DNA from: Anomaloglossus baeobatrachus
Lineage: Eukaryota; Chordata; Amphibia; Anura; Aromobatidae
Assembly (NCBI RefSeq): GCF_048569485.1
Contig: NC_134356.1
Location: 472,325,893 to 472,389,892 of the forward strand
Direction: 5' to 3'
Length of the DNA stretch: 64,000 nt
Under the pieces are notes generated by a model, which saw only the letters and a program-made list of their open reading frames with translations, did not search any database and was not told the origin of the DNA. The position numbers and the translations under genes are program-made. Of the stretch, positions 34,855-47,324 are shown piece after piece. The stretch's first letter is position 1; every line of letters starts with the position of its first letter.

Positions 34855-35262
34855 CTCCCTACTTTTAGGTACTATTAGGGATGCACCTGCCCTCGGCGGA
34901 TCGGAGACGTTACTTAGTTTGAGACCTGGCAAAAACTAGCGTGGGAGACTGGCTGGGAAACCCCCGGTTCTGTCGACCCAAAGTTGAAGGCCATGTTGCT
35001 TACTAATAGAGCCAGGTGCTGGCTGTGTAGCACGGTTGGTCAATGCACTGTATATAAAAGTATTGCTTCGGAGCCCATTTGATACACTCTCACCCATTCC
35101 ATGACTTCCAATGTCATAAGGCAGTAAGGTGTTAGAATACTTGTTGTTTGGGGAACAAAGGGATAATTTTGCATCTTAATTTTTTTGCTTAAAACATATA
35201 CCAATCGGTTTGAAAAATGCTTGATATGGCCGTCTAGTATTTGAATTTATTTCCATGTTTAA
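34855..35262. other. Unassigned sequence
   Basis: The segment near 34890-35040 contains GTGGGAGACTGGCTGGGAAA; no feature was established. Confidence 0.3.
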
Positions 35263-36525
35263 GGCCACGTGCACACATTGAGTATTTGGAGAGGTTTATT
35301 TTGTAGCCAATATCAGAAGTGGAACAATCAGAGGAAAAGTATAATAGAAACACGTCACCACTTCTGTTACGAGGGGGACCTGGGGAAGCGTGCCAAGATG
35401 GGAAATGGACAGCTTCCGCCGGTCAAGGTCCACTGTGCGGTGTAAGGGACCGCTGCTATGGTCAGGAAAGAGTGAGCGGGTTGCTGCTAGTGATGGTCTG
35501 GAACGTCACAGACGATCTATGTACACCGGTCCGCCCTAACCCGTGAGGGTTGTATGGCTCGGGGCTTCTCGTACGGTGTACCTGTTGCACGGGGATGCAC
35601 AGAGGTGCCTACACACGTGTGCCAGCGGGAGTCACAGGAATATGGCACGGGGGTAGCACAGAGGTGCCCACGCACGTGTGCTTCAGAAACCAAGTGAGTC
35701 CGACAGAGACTCGAGGAGCTCACCTGGGACAGGAACACAGCCTGCTAAACGGGATACTGCCGGAGCAGCAAGGCAGGGGCAAGACCTGCAAACTAGGTGC
35801 TGCCTGAGCAGCAAGGGCAAAGCCCACAAAAGACAATAATGCCTAAGCAGTGGCGTGGCAGCACGCTGCCAGACATCCAAACATGGAAGGACGGTCGCGC
35901 ACCGCCATGATGGCAGGGGGAGCTTTTAAGGAGGTGTAGCTCCACCCAAGGGCGGGCGCGAGACGGGCGTGACCCAATCAGGGTTCGTGACGTCCTGGCC
36001 CAGCCAGTCAGGATTCAGCACATCACCAGCCTCGTCATGGGGCCGTGTGATATCAGTGAGCGAATCAGAAGACGTCACGTGGAGCACATGCTCATCCTCC
36101 TGCCTCTGGGTCATAAAGGTGGGATCCCCGGTTTCACAATGTGCAGAGACATGGGAAGTCTTGCTGCTTCCCTGAGCATCTATCCTTTGCACACTGTGCA
36201 ACCTCCCAGAGCCTCCGTGATGCTGAGCAGGAGAGCTTGTGGCAGGCAAGGGATGGGAGACCGCTCCATTCCTTGCAAGAGGAGAACCACTAGGTGTAAC
36301 CCTTCTGCTGTGTCTCTGAGAAGGCAACTCCTGCAGTCTCCCAGACCCTTGACACTGCTGAGCAGGAGGGCCCGTGGCAGACAAGGAATGGGGGACCACC
36401 TCATTCCTTGCAATAAGAGAGCCACGACGTGTAACAACTTCTGTATTTATCACCCACTCCTGATTTCGGCTGTCAAATATTGAGGGGAAAAAACTCACCA
36501 AATACTCAGTATGTGCAAAAGGGCC
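35263..36525. mobile_element. TIR element holding a solo LTR
   Basis: The ends GGCCACGTGCACACATTG/AGTATTTGG and, inverted, CCAAATACT/CAGTATGTGCAAAAGGGCC pair. Net of the LTR the element is only about 190 bp. Target duplication not clear. Confidence 0.7.
35365..36436. mobile_element. Solo LTR-like element, 1072 bp
   Basis: Begins TGTTACGAGGGGG, ends CGTGTAACA, and is flanked by a perfect 5-bp duplication ACTTC (35360-35364, 36437-36441). The TGTTAC/GTAACA ends are inverted. It contains internal duplicated stretches (GCACAGAGGTGCC near 35599 and 35658; GACCGCTCCATTCCTTGCAA-like near 36270 and 36400). Retroelement fossil with no coding part here. Confidence 0.85.
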
Positions 36526-37452
36526 TCTGTAATATTTTTAAGATGTGACACAAAAGACTTGCAGATAATGGCATGCTGCACAATGCCATTAGAATATTAG
36601 TTAGATAAGATTAGTAAGAAAAGAAGGTGTTGGATTAGCATGAATAAAGACGTGTGATGGGATTATTCCATAAGTTATTGACAGCCAGTAACTGATATTT
36701 CCTCAGCGATTACTTGGATACAAATATGAGAATGCTTTCTCACCTGATTGCCCTTGAGGATGGGTGTTAGTAAGTGTCACATGCGTCAATATGTTTTATA
36801 AATCTCTCACGGAAAAGTAATAATTTCCTCTAAAGGGTTTTCCCACCATTACATGTCTCATCCATTGTATACTGTAGATCATAAAAAATGAATATTTGCA
36901 GTTTACATGCTGAAAAATTTTCAGTCAAGAGTTCATACATTTTTTACGTTATAGTGTCAATTGGTGATCAAAGTGTATGGCACTGTGTATGTGCAGGTAA
37001 TGAGCTGAGTGCTACGGGTCATGTCTACTGAGTCCTCCTCACAGGTCTTGTCATGATGAACATGGGATAGCGGGGAACCGGGGCTCCTGAGCTGTCCCTC
37101 AAGCTAGGAGGCCCTATGCTATCCCTAATCTCGGGGATACTCCTGATGGTGGAGTTTAACAACAGAGGCAAGAAAGACAAAAGGTATAGTCAATAAAATA
37201 AAACCATACCTTGATGTTGTGATTTCCAACCTGTCATTCTTAGCGCTGGGATTTATAGTGTTTGTTCAGCTTTAAGTAAAAACTTTTTTTATTCTCTATT
37301 AGAACTGAAATGACCATGTAACATATGTTAGTATAGAATATTCCCAATAATATAGCATAATATACCATTTGTATGGTACTTGCCTAATCCTTAAATTTCT
37401 TCCTTTTCTTTCTGCTGATCTCTGCCACCTCCGTTTTAGATTTCTGTCTTTA
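36526..37452. other. Unassigned sequence
   Basis: No recognisable gene or element end. Confidence 0.35.
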
Positions 37453-38184
37453 GGCCTTGTGCCCACGTGGCTTTTTTGTGTTTTTTATGCGTTTTTTCTT
37501 ATTTTAATCAATAAAACCAAGGAAAAAGCATCCCAGCAAAGTGCATGAGAATCCTGAGTTGTTGTGCACATGCTGCTTCTTTTTTCCTTGCAGATTTTGT
37601 TGCTGAAAAAAGCAGTATGTCAATTGTTTGTGTTTTTTTTTTTTCCCTGCATTTCTATAATCCACTGCAATGCTTTATCACTACAGGAATTATAGCGCAG
37701 CACTTTACCTCACACACCATGCATACAACATGGTGTGTGAGGCTCTCCATAGCTCAGTAACTCGGGGTCGTCATAGTGATAACCCAGGATTACTATGGCA
37801 GCGATTGGGCCCCTGTGATTGCATTACAGGGATGTGATCGCCAGGGAGAGGTAAGCGATTCCTCTCCCTACCTTCTGAATGCTGTGATCACACTGATCAG
37901 CATTTAGGGGGCTAAACTGCCAGGAGCGGCGTGGGGACAGCTCTGGGCATTGAGAGTCGGGGCTCGGCCGTAACATTAGCTAGAGACCTGGTGGCGATCG
38001 TGGGGGTACAGCTCCTGAACCCCCATGATCGCTATGACTATAAAAAAGCAGAAAAAAATGCAAGTGAAAAAACACTCAATGGCAATAAAAAAGTGCGGTT
38101 TTTTTCAGCTGCTTTTTTCCTGCCAAAACATGCTTTTTTGTGCAGAAAAGAAGCACACAAAAAAAGCAATGTGGACACATAGCC
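37453..38184. mobile_element. MITE, 732 bp, ends GGCCTTGTGCCCACG
   Basis: Left GGCCTTGTGCCCACGTGGCTTTTTT-type end pairs with AAAAAAGCAATGTGGACACATAGCC-type right end. TTA on the left and TAA on the right flank it. The element at 59398 has related ends. Confidence 0.7.
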
Positions 38185-38655
38185 TAAAATCTCCAAATTC
38201 TAGACTTTGATGGTTTTGGACTCACCTAAATGATTTTCTACTTGGTTAAGACATTTTGACATCAGAGTGAGTCCCAATCCATGGATGGGAACAGTGATTT
38301 CCCTCGTTCATAAAAACACGTCCTATTTTCATCAGTGTTTTAGATAAAAATGTTATTTTTTATTAGTGTTTGGTCAGTGTCAGGTGTTACCTTTTCAGTA
38401 TTTCATCATTGATTCTCTTATCCACTACAATGACAGAAATGGGACAGCAATGTCTACCGTCGGACAGCGATGTCTACCTACAGATCTGGTAACTTTGATC
38501 TGAGCCTCTGCTCTTGGTGTTTGATATTGGCTGCAGTGCTGAGAGCAATATCACAGCCGCTAGTCGCTGAGAACAATGTTTCTGAGTTTGTTGTTTTGTC
38601 CACATGGGCAGAGCCACTTTGATCAGTGACTAGCTGCCATGCTATTAAGAAGATG
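38185..38655. other. Unassigned sequence
   Basis: A small local duplication (ACAGCGATGTCTACC-like at 38440 and 38463). Nothing else. Confidence 0.35.
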
Positions 38656-38659
38656 TCAG

Positions 38660-40817
38660 TGACACGCCCACATCGGGGCTTGGGGTGACTCGTTACCAGG
38701 CAGTGGTTCTGCTCCTGGGGGTCGCCGCGGTGGTGAGGCCCGGTTCCATGACCCCGGCGGTGTCGTTTAGGGAATAGGAAGGGGATGATGACTGTTTATT
38801 CGTGACGCCACCTATGGTATGTGTGACGCCCTGGCAAAACCAGGTAGCCACAGTTAGGCCCCAACACCTTTCCCTCACTAGGAAACACACAGTCAACCAA
38901 TAAACCCTAGTCACCCCCCTTAGGGACAGTTGGACACACCATTTGGCATGGCCAGGCGGTTGGTGCATGCCCACCCAGGGGTTTAGGCAGCCCGGGGGCG
39001 GGAAGCATCAGATCAGTTTGAGAGTTCAATAGTAGAGGTCAGGCCTGTGTGTCAGGCCTGAAGTAAACTGACAGGTACCAGGGTAGAAGCCCTGGTGCCA
39101 CTGGCTAGGAGCCAGACGGTGGTCTCCGTCGACAGGAGAAGGGAAGACGGCTCGGTGGAAACGAGGTGGACCGGGCCAGGGTTGTAGCCCGCTGGTACCG
39201 ACACGGGGAATCCTACTGGAACTGGTTAATTAACCGATTAAGGCGAGGACTAGAGGTCTTGTCCCACCCAAAGTCCCTCATAGAAGACAACAACCCACCG
39301 ATTAGGGATAAGAGGTCACCTCCAAGGCCCATATATCCCACGGGCCAGCGTCTGCGGACACGGCTCCTTAGGCCACATCCAGCTGGGAGCGGACTCCTAC
39401 GTTTTATACAAGGAAGTCTTTTCTACTAAAAAGGTGCAGGATAAGGATAAAGACCACCAGCCGGGTGGGGGATCCCGAACGCAACCGGCTGCTGCACCGG
39501 CCACCACCATCTTGGTTTACCAGAGACTTGTGTGTTTTCCTAACTGTGAGTACACCAGCACCCTCTGCGGTCGTCATTTCCCCTGCACCAAAGCAAACGG
39601 GTCCCGGGGCCACCATCCCTTCCCACAGAGGGGTTAACATCTTGCTGCACAACATCTCCTCCGGGTGCCCCATAACAGCAGCGGTGGTGTCCCACCTCAC
39701 CACACACCGTGGGTGGCGTCACAAACTCAATACGGCCCAGTCCGTACATCTACGTCCCCTATTTTATTCGGCATGTCTGCGAGACCCCCGGGTCCGGAGA
39801 CCTTTGAGCCACCACCCCTGAAGGTCCGGATCTGAGCAGCGGCGGCTGCTGGCACGGGGGTGGCACATATGCGGCAAGTTAGGTGCCGCCGCTGCAGGAT
39901 GGGGACCTGTGGGGCAGATGGTAACACAGTTTAGAAGGTGTAGGTCTCTACAGGTAGAGGTGGGCCCTAGGACGGATGTGGGTACTAGTAGTAGTCGATG
40001 GCGGGGGTTGCCGTACGGGAGACGCAGACGAATAACGGAGCTACACAAGGTTTTTACTCACTGTAGCAGGTCCCAAGGTAACACAACAGGCCAGTGACCG
40101 CCTTTGGAGTGCTGGGGTTTTACTGTTATGGGCTCCAGCCGATCCCGGGTAGTTCGGAGGTCGAGTCTGTCTGGTGCACCTTTCTTATGTGTACCTTCCC
40201 TGGTCGTCTTTCTGTGCTTGCTTTGCCCTCCTGCCTTTTGCCCTCACACCCTGAACCCTGTGCCAGTGCCTGTGGACCCTGTTGGGTGGCGTGAATCTTT
40301 ATCCCTTGGTCCTTTTGGGTCACCTTCTAGCAAGTTCGTGTGCAGATGTGGCTTCTGTGCTTGCAGTCACCTCAGCTGCTGGTTTTACTAGTGGAGTACA
40401 TAGGTTCTCCTCTAGTCTAGGGACCAGTCCCCGTGTTGCGGCCAAGTCCTTCCATCTGTAGATTATATGTGGAACATGGCCACGGGAGGTTATGGCACTC
40501 CCGTGGTCTATAGGACCCCTTCTGTCTTTGCCCGGGCCGAGCGGTACCAGCTCCTAACCACGGGTCTTTGCTCCTCACCTTTCCTTTTTTCTCCACACTC
40601 CACACTGTCTGAATGTTCTCACTCTAAAGACTCCACCACCGGCCTGGCTTTGGGTATAATCACACCCTTGCCATGTCTGATGAGGTGTTTCTGAGCCTGG
40701 GTGTTGTGCTTTTGTGTGAACCGGTAGTGACCATCTCCTCCTTACCCAGAATGGAATACCACACCTCTGGATGAGGTGCAGTACCTCTGTGGCGACTGAA
40801 TTCTCAGGGGCGCAACA
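38660..40817. mobile_element. Outer solo LTR-like element, split by an inner one
   Basis: Begins TGACACGCCC, ends GGGGCGCAACA, and is flanked by TCAG on both sides (38656-38659, 40818-40821). Without the inner element and its duplication it is about 1108 bp. GC-rich; no coding part. Retroelement fossil. Confidence 0.7.
38822..39867 (+). mobile_element. Inner solo LTR-like element, 1046 bp
   Basis: Begins TGTGACGCCCTGGCAAAACC and ends GGTGGCACA, with a perfect TATG duplication (38818-38821, 39868-39871). Same family as 26672-27826. It is younger than the outer element it interrupts. Confidence 0.85.
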
Positions 40818-40821
40818 TCAG

Positions 40822-42321
40822 CGCTGCAGCTAATATCCTGGGCTTGGACTTTCGACAAATGTGCAAGAATTCAATGGAGGCTGTGAAGGCTACTGTATCA
40901 GCAGCACTGTCAATCAAGAAAGAAAGAAAGAAAGGGTGGAGATACATGAAGAACAAGATAATGGGAGTGTGCACTGAACCTCTTGGCCATGTAAAGACTG
41001 CACCTACCCCCTTAAAACCATATTTGGATAAATAATGATTTCTTGAAACTGAAGGAACAGATTTTAATAGTACTGACATGATTCTTCGAAGGGCAGTAGG
41101 TTCTATGTTTGGTTTGATCAGTGATTATATGCCGACAGCCTCCTTTTTAAGGTACTGGGTCTAATGAGATTGAATATTTTCATTAAATCCACTACAGTAA
41201 GGAACCAAAGTTTTAATCATTCATGTCTGATAATGCCATAAATGAACAGTCTGAATTTATGTGATTATGATGGACATATAGAAAATAGAACACATCAGAG
41301 GTCATTCTTCACATTTCTCCTTGTGCTTAGTTGTTGCAATGAATGACCAATTACCATGTGATACCATATATTCTCCATTCCCTTTGACATTTGCTGATGG
41401 GAATTCACTAAGACATGTTTAAACATCATTTCTATTCTCTCCTCCACTGGAACAACTGTTTTTAACCAGTTTTATAGATGTGAAAATGTGACTTGACATT
41501 TTAATGCTATAGCTTGAAGTGCTTTTTGACAGCTTTAAAGCAAAATGCTTTGCTCATTTTAGAGACATCTGTCAGCTTTCTTCTATTTGGTGATATGCTA
41601 TGTTACATTGACTATTTACTTGACCATACTGCCCTTAAGATAAAATTGCTGAGCAACTTCTGAAGCATAGCCATTAAGGAAACCTGTCACCAAGATCATG
41701 CTGCCCTAATAAAGGTTAACATGGGATAGTGACCCGAATGTGAAGCATAGGTAGTAAAGATTGTCAAAAGAATTGAGGAAAGCAGTTATGTTCGCTAGAG
41801 ATGGATCCAGTCCAATTACCACATCCGTAATCTATGCGGGTGGATTGATGCCCTGTGAATTGATTTCCATCTCCTGGTATCTGCAGGATCTCTTGGAATA
41901 CTTGGCTTGGCATGATGTTATCATTGTGGTGTGATGCACATGGGTCATCTTGTCTAATAAAAAGAAGAGCCGCAGATGCCGTGAGATTGCTGGCATTTCA
42001 CAGGACTACGATCTGGCCACCACAGATCAGTTACATGGACGAGATCCTGTGGATAGACCTGCACCAGCTCTAGAGTTTAATATTACAATGATCTTATAAC
42101 CACTGAGTCGTGGACTGCTACGTACAGTTTGAGATAGAAGTATGTGGACGGTGATAACTTTTTCCTCTGTACATAAAATGGATTTGGATGATCATAATTG
42201 AGATGTGATTGAATTTACTAATTTATTTTACCATGTTAACCATGATATATTTGTTGTCAACCCTTCACCAATACTATGAGACTACTGGTAAATAGGCCAT
42301 TTATTGGAAATTATAAATTAC
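40822..42321. other. Unassigned sequence
   Basis: A short (GAAA)n tract at 40916-40936 and a fragment GGAAACCTGTCACC at 41679 related to the GGGAACCTGTCA repeats. No gene was recognised. Confidence 0.35.
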
Positions 42322-42325
42322 TTAA

Positions 42326-42960
42326 AGCGCACCAATCACCAGGATTTTCCTATATCACCTAAAGTCAGTGCTATACTGGCACTATCATGCTGATTCTATA
42401 CATACCTTTAGTTGTCAGCTAGGATGTATAGGTTTTGAAACGCAAGCAAGTAAAGTTGGTAAAATGAGCAGATTTTTGAATGACAACAGCTGCCAATATT
42501 ATAATAATCTATTATAGAATCGTTTTACTAACTGACTAGAAGGACCTGTGGTGATGTCATACCCATGTGACCAGAAGGGGCAGTGCCTCAGCCAACAGAA
42601 AAATGTTGCTTCCTGATATCAGCTATGTTGACTGAGGCCCCAACCCTTCTTGTCACATGGGTATGACATCAGCACACGTCCTTCTAGTCCATTATTAAAA
42701 CTATTCTATATTAGAATTAGCATAAATAACAAGGGGAGGATGGATAGGCAGGGGAGGGGAATCACTATGAATACCCACCCCAACTATCAGCTGATCGGCA
42801 GCTGCTGCTACTCAAAAAGCTGCTCATTTTACAAACTTGCTTGTGTTTCAAAACTTATACATCCTAGCTGACAAATAAAGGTATGTATAGAATCAGCATG
42901 ATAGTGTCAGTATAGCACTGGCTTTAGGTCATATAGGAAAATCCTTGTGATTGGTGCTCT
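42326..42960. mobile_element. TTAA-flanked foldback MITE, 635 bp, arms about 160 bp
   Basis: Ends AGCGCACCAATCACCAGGAT and its near inverse (ATCCTTGTGATTGGTGCTCT), with TTAA at 42322-42325 and 42961-42964. Mirrored landmarks: ATGCTGATTCTATACATACC, CAGCTAGGATGTATA. A TTAA duplication fits piggyBac- or Kolobok-type transposition. Confidence 0.88.
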
Positions 42961-42963
42961 TTA

Positions 42964-43506
42964 AAGGCCCATTTACATGCAACGACGTCGCTAACGAGAT
43001 GTCGTTGGGGGTCACGGTATTCGTGACGCACATCCGGCCTCGTTAGCGACGTCGTTGTGTGTGAAATGTACGAACGACCGCTAACTATCAAAATTACTCA
43101 CCTAATCGCTGATCGTTGACACGTCGTTCATTTTCATAATATTGTTGCTTGTGCTGGACGCAGGTTGTTCGTCGTTCCTGAGGCAGCACACATCACTACG
43201 TGTGACACCCCAGGATCAACGAACAACACCATACCTGCGTCCACTGGTAACGAGGTGGGCCTGTCTTTCCTTCAGCTGCTCTCCGCCCTTCTGCTTCTAT
43301 TGGCCACCTGCCATGTGACATCGCTGTGACGCTGCACGAACCGCCCCCCTTGGAAAAGAGGCAGTTCGCCGGCCACAGCGACGTCGCTAGGCAAGTAAGT
43401 ATGTGTGACGGGAACTAACGATATTTGCCCGTGACGCACAAACGACGGGGACGGGTACGATCGGCAGCGACATCGCTAGAGATGTCGCTGTGTGTAAATA
43501 GGCCTT
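42964..43506. mobile_element. MITE with CRE/GC-box/CCAAT module, copy 4 (inverted module)
   Basis: Ends AAGGCCCATTTACA and TGTAAATAGGCCTT with TA on both sides. On the minus strand the interior reads GCCAATAGAAG, GGGCGGAG and, earlier, GCGACGTCGC. It abuts the TTAA element at 42326-42960. Confidence 0.8.
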
Positions 43507-43516
43507 TACAGTTTAA

Positions 43517-43668
43517 AGGGAACCTGTCATGTAACACAACACTATTAACCTGCAGATATGGAGTTAATCTCTAGGTTAATAGCATTGGGAAGCCTTTAGT
43601 TACAATTAATGAAAATCCTACCCATGCAGCCTTTTCCTTGCACTGCAACAAACGGAGACACTCCTAAT
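43517..43668. mobile_element. GGGAACCTGTCATG repeat, left part only
   Basis: TTAA (43513-43516) followed by AGGGAACCTGTCATGTAAC. An internal inverted pair is TTAACCTGCAGATATGGAGT/ATCTCTAGGTTAATAG. The right half is missing. Confidence 0.5.
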
Positions 43669-45062
43669 CTTGAAGAAGCTTATAAGACGCCTTCCTTTAT
43701 CTTTGCTTCACGCAACCCTGGAAATTTATCAATGAGATGAGACTTGAATGCTTTTGCTTTTTTATCCATTGCCTTAACAAAGTTCTTCATTAGGACCAAC
43801 TTAATAGGCAGTGTTGTTAATAAAATCTTGAATGGGTCAATAAGGGCTGATTGCAGGAGATTTTACTCTCTGCTTGAAGTGAAATAAGAGCTCAGCCTTA
43901 GGGGTACTTCACACACAGCGAGATCGCTACTGAGATCGCTGCTGAGTCACGGTTTTTGTGACCTCATTAGCGATCTCGCTGTGTGTGACACTGAGCAGCG
44001 ATCTGGCCCCTGCTGTGAGATCGCTGCTCGTCACACACAGCCCTGGTTCGTTTTTTTATTGTTGCTCTCCCGCTGATAAGTACACATTGCTGTGTGTGAC
44101 AGCGAGAGAGCAACAATCCTGAATGTGCAGGGATCAGGAGCCGTCGTCTGACAGCCTGCGGTAAGCTGTAACCAAGGTAAACATCGGGTAACCAAGGTGG
44201 TTACCCGATATTTACCTTCGTTACCAGCCTCCGCAGCTCTCACGTTGCCAGTGCCGGCTCCTGCTCCGTGCACACGCTAAGCTAAGCGGTGTGCGCTGGT
44301 AACTAAGGTAAACATCGGGTAACCATACCCGATGTTTACCTTAGTTACCAGTGCCCGCAGCTTCCAGACGCCGGCTCCGTGCAAGCACAGCATCGCTTGC
44401 ACGTCGCTGCTGGCTGGGGGCTGGTCACTGGTCACTGGTGAGATCTGCCTGTTTGACAGCTCACCAGCGACCATGTAGCGACGCAGCAGCGATCCTGACC
44501 AGGTCAGATCACTGGTGGGAACGCTGCTGCGTTGCTAAAGTGTGACGGTACCCTTACTCTTTGGCATATCCAAATTTCTAACAAGCTCATTGGGTTCACT
44601 TTGTGTTATAAGGTGGGGTTCAGTTGAGGCAGGTTGCTGACAAAGTCTGGGTCGTGAAAGGAAGATGCTTCATAACAGCAAGCTCCCTCTTCTTCCTCAT
44701 TTGACTGCACTGAAAATATTTCTGGTGCTTTTGGAATAGGCAGTTTTTCTGTATGTGGTACTGCTTGTATTGCAAATGGAATATTTGGATACTGGAAAGT
44801 AAACTTCTTTGAAACTCCTATCCTAATCCATTCAAAAATAGCAATTAGTAGTGTGATCTGTTGGCTCTCTCCAGATCATTGGTACTGCAAAAGGCAGAGA
44901 TTGCCTCTTCCCATCAACCACTGGCTAAGATGTGATGCATGTCTATTGCAAACATATGTGTGGATCCCAAATCTTGTCCTGATCTATTCTTCTGCAACTA
45001 AAATGCAGGTTGTAAGCTTTCCTTTTCATGGTATGGCCCCCACATAGTCTTCCAAACTTTAT
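43669..45062 (-). pseudogene. Fossil of a transposon-type coding sequence, split by a MITE
   Basis: Minus-strand segments 44557-45062 and 43669-43897 carry protein wording from a repeated, unnamed ORF family that I recall from many animal genomes: CIKFGRLCGGHTMKRKAYNL, LHFSCRRIDQDKIWDPHIC, FAVPMIW, YPNIPFAIQAVPHTEKLPIP, and in the second segment VLMKNFVKAMDK. It is old and broken. The MITE at 43901-44553 lies within it and a Tc1-like element begins at its far side. Function unknown; family assignment is from memory. Confidence 0.6.
43901..44553. mobile_element. MITE with TTA duplication, 653 bp, two internal hairpins
   Basis: Ends GGGGTACTTCACACAC and GTGTGACGGTACCC; TTA on both sides (43898-43900, 44554-44556). 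Two strong hairpins share the stem word GGTAAACATCGGGTAACC: 44175-44222 and 44299-44349. PIF/Harbinger-type by duplication. Confidence 0.88.
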
Positions 45063-46424
45063 GCACTGACGAGCAAAAGTGTAACAATAATTTGAACTTT
45101 TAGCATTTAGGCTCCATATTTCATCATCCACTACAGTTTTGAAGGGAAGACTTCCTTTATTTTATAGACATTATCTTGGCTATCTCATACATAAATTTAC
45201 TTGCAACTATTTAGAATATGTTTAGATAGGCAGATTCTTGTCATATCACTGTGTTTTTACTGGTTTTTTCCTGGTGGTGGAATTTTTTTTCCCCTGTATA
45301 CTATAAACTACAACTTCTTATCACATTCTATAATCACTGTGTGTTATAAGGTTGATTACCAAGCAAAAGGTGATTGGTTTGAATTGAGGAGCAGCCATGA
45401 ACATTTCCCAAGAAAACAAACTTCATTATCTAGCTCATCGATAACTGTCTCTCAGCCAAGAAAATTGCTAAACCTCATCATGTGAATGCCCTGACAGTTG
45501 GAGGAATATGAAATAAAGTCCATCCATCCACTCAAAAGTCAAGAAATGGACATCCAGGCAAAATGTGGGAGTCTATAAGTCGGCTCATTGCAAGATCTAT
45601 CAGTTCTGGGGCAACAAACACTACAGTGGAGGTGGCTCATATGCTTCATAATAGTGATATCACACATGTCTGGAATAATGGCCTGAAAAAAGATGGTGAA
45701 GCCTCAAATTCAATATCGTCATAAGAATCGTTGGATCGAGTATGCATAAATGTACGAAAAGTGGACAGTAGAATATTATAAACAGGTAATTTGAAGTGAT
45801 GAGATGAAAGTAAATAGAGTAGGCTCTAATGGTACAGATGGGCCTGGAATAAATTAAGGAAAAAGGTGATAACGGATAGAGAAATTGAAGAAGCTCTCAA
45901 GTTCAGTGGAGGAAACTTGATGATATGGGTTGCTTTTCAGCCAAAGGTGTTGAATACTTGACCAGGATCGATGGTGGTCTCAATGCTGAGCTATATGTGA
46001 GTATCCTGCAAGATGAATTACTTGGTACACTCAAGTACTATGGCTATGAAAAGGGCGACATAGTGTTCCAGCAGGACAGCGGTCCAAAGCATAAATTGAG
46101 ATTTGTGAAAAAAATGGTTCAATGACCATGAAGTAGAGGTGCTGGATTGATCCCAAGACCTTAACCCAATCAAACACTTGTGGGTAGAGTTGAAGAAAAA
46201 GCTGTATACATACCCAAGTAAGTTAACCAGTATGCACTAACATTGGGAATGTGTTGAAGAGACCTGGGATCAAATTTCGGTCAACACATGCTTTAATCTG
46301 ATCGTGAACATGCCCACAAGGATTCAGGCAGTATTAAAAGCCAAAGATGGATTTACAAAATAGCAACAAAATAATAAAAATTTACATTTAGGTTTTATGA
46401 GCAAAACAGTAACAATGCAGTGAC
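45063..46424 (+). mobile_element. Tc1-like element, decayed
   Basis: Inverted ends near GAGCAAAAGTGTAACAATAA (45071) and TGAGCAAAACAGTAACAATG (46400). Plus-strand frames are broken but retain SRLIARSISSGATNTTVEVA near 45580, DGGLNAELYVSILQDELL near 45972 and FQQDSGPKH near 46064, the last corresponding to the second catalytic Asp region (usually QQDNxPKH). Length about 1.36 kb fits a Tc1 element. Confidence 0.85.
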
Positions 46425-47324
46425 ATGACAAGAACCTGCAGAACTAATAATATGCTAAATAATTGCAGTCAAAATGATGTATTAAATAGGCAAGATGATT
46501 GTCAATAACATTAAAGTAGTCTCACATTCGAAGCTGAAGTGTATGGTGAGATTTGGAACTTGAAAGTCAAACGTTCAAGACATTGTTACCTTTTACTCAT
46601 CAGTATATGTCAATATGTGAAGAAACTAAGCTAAGTAATCCTAAAGCTGTATACCTTACACAAAGAGCATTTAGAAATTAAGGAGATGCAACTGTAATTA
46701 AGATTATACCATCGTAGCTGAGTTAGCTTTATTTTATTGGTCACCCTAAAATGATAGAATAGTAAAAGCTAAATAGATGATGTAATAGACTAGCTACTAA
46801 CAATGTAATAATGATAATTGAAATAATAAAATATTTCTATAAGCCTGCATAAAAGGTGCCATAAGTAATTACAACCACTTCAAGATCTTGAAAATTAGGC
46901 CCGATCAGCAAATTTAAGCATCATATTGATTTTTAACACCACAAATTTAGACTAGTTCAGTTCAACTGCTTTCATCTCTGAACCAATTTGGCTGTTGAGC
47001 AGTATAATGTCACCAGAGCATTTGACAGAATAAATACTTTGTCTCCTTATGTTATTTTACAATCACTTGCGATGAGGTCCTTCTTTGAAAGAAGATAGAC
47101 GCCAATTAAATCCAATTAAATTCCATTTTTGATTGCAGCCCTTTCTCCCTGTCCATGGTACTGAGATGGACATTAGAACAATTTGTTTCTCTTATGTTCT
47201 CATTTGTTCTTTTTAGAACATTACTTCTCATTTGTGTATTCCTAATTACATGGTTAGTTATATTTGCATGTAAAATAATAAATACTTTCCTAAATGGAAG
47301 TTTCCTGCAGTGCACCCTTTACAT
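46425..47324. other. Unassigned AT-rich sequence
   Basis: No gene or element end was recognised. Confidence 0.35.
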
